A model generated the notes under the pieces. The model saw nothing but the letters and a program-made list of their open reading frames with translations, did no database searches and was not told the origin of the DNA. From Heterohyrax brucei (lineage: Eukaryota; Chordata; Mammalia; Hyracoidea; Procaviidae), in the NCBI GenBank assembly GCA_028571685.1, contig CM053143.1, positions 55,793,208-55,857,207 on the forward strand: 64,000 nucleotides of DNA. The letters are read 5' to 3'. This document shows, piece after piece, positions 56,760 to 64,000 of the stretch (its first letter is position 1; every line of letters begins with the position of its first letter). The translations under genes were made by a program, and so were the position numbers.

Positions 56760-57700
56760 CCGGGAAGACAAAGAAAAGCTCAGCAGCGAGTGGCGAAGGG
56801 GTGGGTGGGGGCAGCGACTCGCGTGAGCTGGGGACGTGAGAACGCAGCCCCCGCCCTGTTCTCTGCCCGCCCCCGTAGAGGCGGGGCTCCAAGGCCGCCC
56901 CCAAAAAGGTCTCCCCGCGGCGCAGGCAGCGGGTCCCAGGCGGCCGCACACGCCCCAGCACGGGCGGTGATGGGGCGGCGTGGTGGGGGAGGGGAGAAGG
57001 AAGGGGCGGATCCGGCTGGCAAAGAAAGGCTGAGCGGCTGGGCGGGGGCGGGGCGTGAGGCCTGCGAGGGCGGGGCCGCGGAGTTGGGCGGGGCCGAGCC
57101 GACCCGGTGCAGGGCTGTCTGAGACAGTCACTGCCCTGACGGCGGCGGCAGCGGTGGTGGTTCGCCGGCGGGGGGTGGGGAGAGCTGCTGGAGCAGCTGT
57201 AACCGGCAGTCGCCAGAAGCCAAGTAGAAGCTCTCGAGCTGGGGACGTGCCCGAGGCTGGGCAGAGGAGACCGTTTCTCTTGGAGACCAGCGAGCTGTGG
57301 CGGCGGCAGCTTCCCAGCGAAGCAAGTGTCTGAGGCTGAGAGCCCGCAGCGGCGGCGGTGCAGCGGCGGACACGCCGGCGGCTGGGGCAGAGGTAACCGA
57401 GAGTCGGCTGTGGCTGTGGAAGCGAGGCTCCTCCCTCAGGTCGGAAGCTTTGGGGCTGAGGCTCGGGCTCCGACCTTATCCACCCCCTGCAGCCCTCCAG
57501 CCTCCAAGCCCCGACTTCTGTCTCCGGGCTGCCGGAGGCTGGGCGGGGGCGGGACCAAGGTGTCGGGTGGGGGTGCACAGCTGGACCCCGACCGGGAGGC
57601 GACCCCTCAGCAAGGCATTGGCAAGGACCTCGGGCACCCCCTCCCCCTTCAAAAGACACACCCCAATCTCGGGGCTGGGCGGGGTGTAGAGGCGCTCCCA
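56760..57700 (+). promoter_or_regulatory. ANKRD50: CpG-island promoter of ANKRD50
   Basis: This stretch is strongly G+C-rich and CpG-dense against an A/T-rich background. It contains a cluster of GC boxes (gggcgggggcggggcg at about 57,040, gggcggggcc at about 57,069 and 57,087) suited to Sp/KLF factors. No TATA box precedes the likely start region, as expected for a broadly expressed gene. Orientation follows from the downstream ANKRD50 coding exon and the donor site at 57,393. Transcription start sites, and any divergent transcript from the other strand, cannot be fixed from sequence. Long open frames on both strands (up to 358 codons on the minus strand) are explained by scarcity of A/T-rich stop codons. 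Confidence 0.85.
57120..57392 (+). other. ANKRD50: Probable non-coding first exon of ANKRD50
   Basis: The right edge is a good splice donor, ggcagag|gtaacc, with the intron starting at 57,393. The left edge is a guess placed just after the densest GC boxes. The segment is rich in CGG/GGC triplets, usual for 5' UTRs in CpG islands. Weaker alternative donors exist downstream, such as cag|gtcgga near 57,439. Confidence 0.5.
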
Positions 57701-58553
57701 GCCTTCTGGAAGGGTAGACCTCAGTGTACAAGCTGCACCTCCACTCGTGGCCTCTCCGAGGTGGCCCTCCTGTGGCTCTTTGGGGCGTCTCACACCAAAG
57801 GTAGTTCCTGCCTCCGGAATCCCGGAGTTCCTTTTGTCTGTATCAGCTGAAACTCTGGCTGGAACTGTAGGCAAACACGCAGCAGCACTAAAGCACTCGG
57901 GTCCTTATCCCTTTCCTGCCTCAGCAGGCTTTCTCCCTGACAGGAGGCATTTCTCTGGCCACTCTAGTAGATTCCATTCCCTGACCCTCATTCCCAAATC
58001 TTTATCCTTGGGGCAAGAGAAGGAAGGATTCATCGTTGTATTTTTGTTCGGATTTGTCATTCATGTAAGAATACAACCACAACCCTTCACTTTTTAGGAA
58101 ACTAGTTCCCATTCAGCCACCAACCCTGGTCATCTTCTAGGTTTTCTGAACTATCAACAAAGAAATGTGGCTCCGGTAGACGCACCTGGCTCAAGTGCAA
58201 GTGACTAGCTCTTCCTTAGCTGTAGCTCTCCTACCAAGCTAGTACGAAAGATGTTTTCTGGCCAAAGTTAGGGCTGTATGCGTGTCAGCATCTTCCCCGT
58301 TTCTACTCTGAGACTTTTCCAAATCTAGGGTATCTTAACTCAAGTGTGGGATGCATAACCATAAAAGAAGAAAAATAGAGGAAGAAAAATATAATTATGA
58401 TTTTGTGGGATAATTGCCCAACTTTTTGAAAGTACCGAAGATGAAGTATATGGATTTTTGAGATTAATTAAATGGTAAACTGTATGCTTTGATAAATACA
58501 CTTTTAGTTCATGGTATTTTTGTACTAAGATGTTTCTATTTGTTTTGTTTTAG
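57393..58553 (+). other. ANKRD50: Probable first intron of ANKRD50
   Basis: Bounded by the donor at 57,393 and a strong acceptor whose pyrimidine-rich tract (tttctatttgttttgtttt) ends in ag at 58,552-58,553. No repeats were recognised inside. Splicing has not been demonstrated. Confidence 0.5.
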
Positions 58554-59341
58554 TTATTTGTGGAAATTGTTCATTATCCGGACATCTTAAAACCAAGAAA
58601 CCTGTGATAGGTTCATTAAGAATCTACTGTCTTGAAAATACATTTTGTTAATGTTTTGAATTAAAAAGGTCTTAACAGTAGTCTGTCATTTCTGCCACAT
58701 AAAGAGACTATAATTTGAAACAGTTCCCTGGCTGTGGCCCAGATGCTTGAAACTGTCAAGATCTAGTATTTTGAATGACTGTTCTTCAACAGGAAATGCA
58801 GTGCTACCTAAGTACTGTAAAAGTATAATCTCTGATGACATTTACTGTAGTGGGCACCTTTTCTGAACGTAACTTTCAGATACGGAATTAACACTTGGAA
58901 TCTGGAGAGGCATTTTGTACAGATTGAAAGATTGGGCTTTCTCTTCAGTTTTCCAGATGTGTTGTGTCATCTGTATACGTGAAACATCCACAATCACATA
59001 AACTCCAGATGTAGCCATGGAGTTATGTGATCCATCAAGACATAGGAAAAGTGTTGCAGAGTTTTGGAACTAGGTATTTTTTCCATGAGTTAAAGAAACT
59101 AATATATTCTCTGCTAATCAAGAATAAGGAGCCAAATAAAGCCATGCACAGTCTGTTGGCAAGTGGACTCTGTGGCTGTTGAATTTTACTGTGACTCGTT
59201 ACTCTGTCATTCAAAGTCAACTTAATATGCAAGTTATACCCTGATGGATGTAAAGACCTGTATTGATGTGTCCAGAGTCTAGCAACTATTGAAGATAAGA
59301 AACCTAATATGACTAATCCTTGGGAAGAAAAAGTCTGCAAA
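58554..59341 (+). other. ANKRD50: ANKRD50 5' leader in the coding exon
   Basis: If the acceptor at 58,553 is used, the leader ahead of the main start codon is 788 nt in this exon and contains sixteen ATG triplets. They include very short upstream frames at 58,651 (2 codons), 58,743 and 58,775, and an in-frame ATG at 59,309. This leader would slow scanning ribosomes. A further splice inside the leader is possible and would remove some of these. Confidence 0.5.
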
Positions 59342-59820
59342 ATGGCTCAAACCAGTTTACTGCAGGGGAAACAGTTTTACTGTAGGGAGTGGGTTTTCCA
59401 CAAGCTTCAGCATTGCCTTCAGGAGAAAACTAATTGCTGCAATAGTGCTGTCAACACACCATCCCTTGTAATGAATTCTGGGAATAATGGTAGTGTTGTC
59501 TCTGGAAAGGGGGCTGCCTGGGGTGTGTTGTTGGTAGGAGGGCCTGGCAGTGGCAAGACCGCCCTGTGTACTGAGCTCTTGTGGCCAAGTTCACCTACAA
59601 GCTTGCAAAGAGGTTTACATCGCCAAGCTTTGGCCTTTCATTTCTGCAAAGCCCAAGACTCTGATACTTTGTGTGTTGGAGGGTTTGTTAGAGGTCTTGT
59701 TGCCCAAATCTGCCGCAGTGGACTACTCCAAGGATATGAAGACAAGCTAAGAGACCCAGCAGTCCAAAGCCTGCTACAACCTGGAGAATGTGAGAGGAAC
59801 CCAGCAGAAGCATTTAAAAG
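59342..59820 (+). CDS. ANKRD50: ANKRD50, first coding segment (ankyrin repeat domain-containing protein 50), partial
   Basis: Encodes the N-terminal 159 residues plus two bases of the next codon. The text from [17 protein letters not shown] onward is that of vertebrate ANKRD50, a roughly 1,430-residue protein with an N-terminal nucleotide-binding (P-loop) domain followed by about nineteen ankyrin repeats. Walker A is visible at residues 66-73 (GGPGSGKT). Family knowledge: ANKRD50 acts with SNX27, retromer and the WASH complex in endosome-to-plasma-membrane recycling. I chose the ATG at 59,342 because it has a strong context (A at -3, G at +4) and matches the family N-terminus. The in-frame ATG at 59,309 would add eleven residues ([11 protein letters not shown]). 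The exon ends aaaag|gtaaca at 59,820 in phase 2. Walker B and the ankyrin repeats lie beyond the window. No damaging change is seen. Confidence 0.95.
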
Positions 59821-60947
59821 GTAACAATAAGAATGTCATGGTTTTCGGTTTCATATGGCAAAGTGTTTTAATATTTTTCTGATTTTGTGGGGTGCCTTTA
59901 CTAATATTGTACATGGGAAATAATGAGTGGCTGTAAATATACCTGTTCCATAAAAGTGCTTTGAATTATGAAGGAAACAAAACTTAAGCTTTGTGTCAAA
60001 CAGTATTATATGGATCATAAAGTGTACCTTTTCCTTTAACTTGTTTATTAGCAGAATATGAAGCACTGTAGAAACATAAAAAAATAAAATGTATGAAAAG
60101 TGTTTGGTTTTCTAATATTACTTTTTTAATGGTAAGGGGAATTTTTTCCTCTGGTAGAGAAGAATACCCAGCTTTGTCAAAACTAAGCTATGTATTCAGG
60201 GAAAGCAAATTCATAGAGCCAAATTGAGAGGAACTTACAGAATCTATAATCTTTTTGTTTATAATATAAATATTTTTTTAAGAAAGGTTCTTTTTAAAAG
60301 AAATCATTGGCCAGTGAGAATTTGAAGAATTCTCTGGGAGTTTTCACTGTCAAGTAAATCATAATTTGAGATATATGATATGTTGAAGTGACATTTATAA
60401 AATAATGACAACTTGAGATCATTTAAGCTCTTTTAATAAGTGATGTAAAGAACATCTACCTAATCTCAGTTAAGCATTTTCTCATGGTAGATAGATTGGA
60501 CTAAGAAGTGAGCAAGTTGCTTTTCAAAGTGATTCCAGATTCAAATGTGTTCAAGAAAATATTCCTCTTTGTGTATCACCCCTCTATGTATAGTAAAAGA
60601 GCAGGAAAGTTGTTATTTTGTGTATGGTGTTGCATCACCTTTGCTTTAGTACTCATTTTTCGTACACGTATTTTTCCCTGCACAGTAAGCAGGTCTCAGG
60701 AGGCAAAAGTTTGTTCCCCAAGGATTCAGACATAGTATACACTATAAGTTAGTGTATGTATATCTGTGTATATGTATCTGTGTGTAGTGTGTGCATGTGT
60801 GAGTGTAACTTTGGGAAGGATTTGAACAGGATGTGAATTGCTATGAAAAAGAGTGACGTTTGTTCTTACGGTATCCTCAGGTATAATGGTATGAAATCCT
60901 ATACATTTTAGGTGACACTTAAAAAAATTTAATAAAAATAATGATGA

Positions 60948-61135
60948 AAGGAAGCACTGTGTGCCAGTTACTCTGAGCCAAGTTACTCTGAAGTGCTTGA
61001 TAAATATTAAATCATTTAATCTTCATAATAATCCTATAAGATAGATAACTGTTATTATCCCCATTTTATAGATGAAGAAACTGAGATGATGAGCCTAAGC
61101 AAATTGTTCAAGGATACAAACTAGTAAACGTAGTA
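60948..61135 (+). repeat. MIR SINE, sense
   Basis: The order ctgtgtgccagttactctga, taaatcatttaatcttcata, ttattatccccattttatag, atgaagaaactgagatgatg and ttgttcaaggatacaaacta reproduces the MIR core and tail. MIR elements date from early mammal evolution. Confidence 0.92.
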
Positions 61136-61630
61136 GAAATAGTATTGGAAATACATGTACGTTGTGTATGTATATGTATGTGTTTGTTTATGTGTTCGCA
61201 ATCAGAAATTTTGGGGAAGGACTTGAAAGGAAGGGGAGTAATTAAATAGAACTGTGTGTATAGTGAAATTGGAGGATGAGAGCGTGTCATAATCTTGGTT
61301 TGAGTGAAGTTTGGAGATTATTTCAGATTAAGTAGTAGAATTAGAGTTTAGTTAATGATACAGAATTCAAACATGGGAGGAGTTTATTAAAGTCTGCAAG
61401 GGGGAGGTGTCTGGGAAGTGTGATACTGTTGATGTGCTTTTTAATATGTCAGTAAAATAGATACACTTCAATAAAACTCAGAGCACATCGATTACATTTT
61501 GCTGTTAGCTCTGAAAATCAGAGTTGAAACTTTTTTTATTTCATTCATAACTGAATGAGGCAATCTGTTAGGCAATGCCTGTCCATTTTGATGGACAGTG
61601 TTCAATGCGGAATTAGTAATAGTAGTGATA

Positions 61631-61798
61631 CAAAAACAAAACCAAACAAGTTGCTGGGGAATCTGTTCCGACTCATAGTGACCCTACAGGGTAGAGCAGA
61701 ACTGCCCCAGTGGTTTCCCAGGAGCGCCAGGTGGATTCAAACTGCTGATCTTTCGGTTAACAGACATAGCACTTAACTGCTCCACCACAAGGGTTTCC
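61631..61798 (-). mobile_element. AfroSINE, antisense, in ANKRD50 intron
   Basis: Blocks ctgttccgactcatagtgac, gtttcccaggagcgccaggt, tctttcggttaacagacata and gctccaccacaagggtttcc. Confidence 0.93.
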
Positions 61799-62359
61799 AG
61801 TAGTAATAATAGGATACAATAATGCAGAACTTTAATATGATACTTTTTCAAGAGACTTAAGATTTCTGAATAAATAGCTCCTTCCCGTTTACTACTTTTG
61901 CTGAAGACATTGCTAGTTGAAGAGCTGAATTTTCGTTTATTATAAATTATTTCGTAAGCTTTTTAGATTTATTCATGCATTAGAAAATCAGTTTCAGTGA
62001 ACTTAGTCTATGAAATTATAACTATGTAATTTATTTTACTAGAATTCAGATGTGCATTTCTAATACCGTTAAATATTTAAACTCAATTCTGATAGCTGTA
62101 TTTCTAGTGTATTTTGATCCTGAGCACATCTTTCTGAATCATATCATGGGTTTTCCTGGAAAAGAGCTTCCTATTCAGATAGTCCTCTTATAAATTTTTT
62201 TCCTGCTGACTTGTTAACTGATCAAAGAGAAATAAGGAATGATTAGAGCTGTATGTAAAAAACACACCAGCACTACTTTTCTGATTGACAGAAGAAGCTA
62301 ATCATTTTGTATTTCCAGTCTATATTTTTTTGTTAGACCATTCTGATATTGTTAAGCTC

Positions 62360-62566
62360 CTGGAGTCCCTGGGTGGTACAAATAATTACTATACCAGACA
62401 GCTAACCCAGAGGTTAGCAGTTCAAGTGCACATAGAGCATCTTGAAAGAAAGACCTGGTGATACGCTTCCAAAAACTCAGCCATTGAAAGCCCTATGGAA
62501 CACAGTTTTACTCTGACACACATAGAGTCTCCATGAGTCAAGGTCTAACTCACTAGCAACTGGCTC
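62360..62566 (+). mobile_element. AfroSINE long subtype, sense, in ANKRD50 intron
   Basis: Blocks ctggagtccctgggtggtac, agctaacccagaggttagca, ccaaaaactcagccattgaa and actctgacacacatagagtc. The extra middle block (aaagacctggtgatacgctt) distinguishes this subtype from the short AfroSINEs. Confidence 0.9.
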
Positions 62567-63534
62567 TTACTTAATCTACTACTGGATCTTTTGAAATCAT
62601 GGACCACTGTTTTCCTTCATCATTAAAGTAATTAATCATTAAATAAATTATAGTAACGTCAGTAGTTATCTGAGAATTCGCAAGGATACTTTTTCCCTAC
62701 AACTGAATCTGTAGTTACAAACATGTTAAAGTACAAATATTAGAATCCAGCTCAAAGTTCAGAAACAATTTTTTTTTCATAGTCTGTGGCATTAGATGAT
62801 CTAGGCCTTTACTTTTAGACAAATAGTCAAAATTTTGTTACAGGTTTTACTAGTGATTGATGTGTTAGATCAGACCTTCAGAGCAATTTTATAGGAATGT
62901 ATTTTATTGAGACAGGGATAGTTCTGATTCAGCAGAGAGACAATGGGACTGGACAGATGAGCATTGTTTTCAAGGAGTTACAGAATAGTGAGAAACGACA
63001 GGAGTTGAAACAAATCTACAAGCAAAAAGAAGTAAAGTTTTTTTTTACCTTTGACAGAAACAAAATCCAGAGGCAGCTTTGTATTGTTACTTTCCTAGCA
63101 TTTAAAGTTTGGTAATATTGATGGTTTTGTAGTCATGAGCAAAACAATAGTAAGAGAAAATTAATAGAGGAAAATCTTAGTCATTCTCAGATCCACAAAG
63201 CTGAGAAAGTTAGGGAGAAGTAATCTAGTAATGAATACTTTTTTATCCACTTAACCTTTTCTTCACTTTTGCTTCCAAATTTTACTTTCTTACCTTCAGT
63301 GATATTGGATATTAATATGTAGTGTTGAAAGCTTACTCGAGATTGTATGACCACCTGGTGACTTAGTAAGTACTAGTTTTTCAAGATGACTTTTTCTTAA
63401 TGATAAGTAAAAAAGAGTAGAAAAAACTGTGTGTTAATCTAGTTGAATACTGCCACTTTCTTTTTCTTCTGACCTAGCATAGTAGTATACTTTACTGATT
63501 CTGAGGTTTAGTTGTTGTCAGGACATGTCTCCTG
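62567..63534. other. Intronic sequence without recognised elements
   Basis: No exon, repeat family or RNA gene recognised. The 72-codon frame at 62,897-63,115 has no family features. Confidence 0.45.
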
Positions 63535-63625
63535 ACATTCATTCGTTAATTCTTATAGTAAGTATTTACGGAGAGACTGCTGTGTGTTAGGTGGAATTCA
63601 ACTAGAAATGAATAAGTGAATACCA
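63535..63625 (+). repeat. Possible L2 LINE 3' fragment
   Basis: cattcattcgttaattctta, then gtatttacggagagactgct and gtgtgttaggtggaattcaa resemble the L2/MIR-type cattcattcaacaaatattt, tgagcacctactatgtgcca arrangement. The match is weak. Confidence 0.4.
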
Positions 63626-63632
63626 AAAGACT

Positions 63633-64000
63633 AAACCCACTAGTGTCAAGTAGTTCTGACTCATAGTGGCCTTATAGAACAGAGTAGATCTGGACTACCG
63701 CATAGAGTTTCTAAGGCTGTCAATTTTAGTAAAGGATCAGCAGGAGAAAAGGAAGACCCTCAGCAGAAGTGTATTGACACAGGGGCTGCAACAGTAAGGT
63801 CTAGCTTAACAATTATGAGGAAGACTCAGGACTCAGCATTCTCTTGTAAGTCACTGTGAGTCGCAACCAGCTCAAAGGCACCTAACAACAGCAATCAGTA
63901 TTAAGGACACAGACGGACACACCTTTCTCCCTAGGAGCCACTGGTAGGTTCAAACTGGGTCCTTTTGATTAGCAGCCAAGTACTTTCAGGATGATGCTAC
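63633..64000 (-). mobile_element. AfroSINE long subtype, antisense, interrupted by RTE terminus
   Basis: Outer part 63,633-63,732 (tagtgtcaagtagttctgac, gagtttctaaggctgtcaat) and inner part from about 63,918 (acacacctttctccctagga, gccactggtaggttcaaact, gattagcagccaag) are normally adjacent. The element runs off the window end. Confidence 0.75.
63733..63893 (+). mobile_element. RTE LINE 3' terminus, sense, 161 bp
   Basis: ggatcagcaggagaaaagga, gaccctcagcagaagtgtat, gacacaggggctgcaacagt and gtcgcaaccagctcaaaggc, then acctaacaacagca: the last 160 bp of the RTE. It is inserted in an AfroSINE whose own 3' terminus is related to this sequence. Confidence 0.88.

Larger units (their letters stand above)
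59821..64000 (+). other. ANKRD50: ANKRD50 intron after the first coding exon (continues past window)
   Basis: Begins with gtaaca at 59,821. No further ANKRD50 coding text was found to the window end. It contains a MIR, two complete AfroSINEs, and an AfroSINE interrupted by an RTE terminus. G/T-rich simple sequence lies at about 60,745-60,805 and 61,158-61,195. Confidence 0.8.

Noticed and set aside
56655..57731. 358-codon open frame on the minus strand
   Set aside because: It lies wholly inside the CpG island, is Pro/Arg/Ala/Ser-rich, and exists because A/T-rich stop codons are rare there. It has no domain and runs opposite to ANKRD50.
57326..57850. 174-codon and overlapping 130-codon plus-strand frames in the CpG island
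   Set aside because: Same composition effect. They cross the probable donor at 57,393 and run into the first intron.
1..64000. CRISPR arrays, operons, riboswitches, bacterial mobile elements
   Set aside because: None present. All sequence features are those of a mammalian nuclear genome.

Overview
This window is nuclear DNA of an afrotherian mammal, most likely an elephant or another paenungulate. The evidence is the repeat content. There are about thirty tRNA-derived AfroSINE copies, RTE-type LINEs that share their 3' terminus with the AfroSINEs, L1 elements with a distinctive long 3' UTR, and an amplified family of MaLR-like LTR elements. The species call is inferred from repeat families I recognise by eye; no database was searched.

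Positions 1-56,000 are intergenic and almost entirely repeat-derived. In order they hold: a MaLR LTR, a hAT remnant and an antisense L1 3' end (1-1,520); old L1 and MLT1 remnants (3,200-6,705); an L1 3' half carrying a MaLR LTR that itself carries two AfroSINEs (8,725-12,110); a mariner relic containing a 190-bp inverted duplication (13,700-14,750); an L1 that keeps its 5' UTR but has lost most of its coding region (14,750-18,732); RTE and SINE fragments; a rearranged RTE (26,016-26,968) followed by an L1 3' end (to 28,060); a complete MaLR provirus with a perfect 5-bp target duplication (31,792-33,940); solo LTRs at 38,267, 40,873 (inside an RTE) and 44,010; an L1 with a twin-priming inversion (45,684-49,309); and a second MaLR provirus containing an inverted LTR of its own family (49,553-52,141).

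Positions 56,000-64,000 hold the only convincing protein-coding gene, the 5' end of ANKRD50 on the + strand. It has a TATA-less CpG-island promoter (about 56,760-57,700), a probable non-coding first exon ending at 57,392, and a second exon (about 58,554-59,820) with a long leader and the first 159 codons plus two bases. That coding part includes a Walker A motif. The rest of the window is the following intron, which holds a MIR and several AfroSINEs. The remaining coding exons lie beyond the window.

I found no new gene system. The most interesting signals are: (1) ultra-short AfroSINE-tail insertions of 36, 50 and 80 bp, each flanked by a perfect 10-12 bp target duplication, plus 14-27 bp shreds of the same tail elsewhere; (2) the mariner relic with an internal inverted copy of its own upstream region; (3) an RTE whose 3' end is inverted in place; (4) sixteen upstream AUGs in the inferred ANKRD50 leader. 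Target-duplication and breakpoint statements were read from the sequence. Family names and insertion order are inference from known families.
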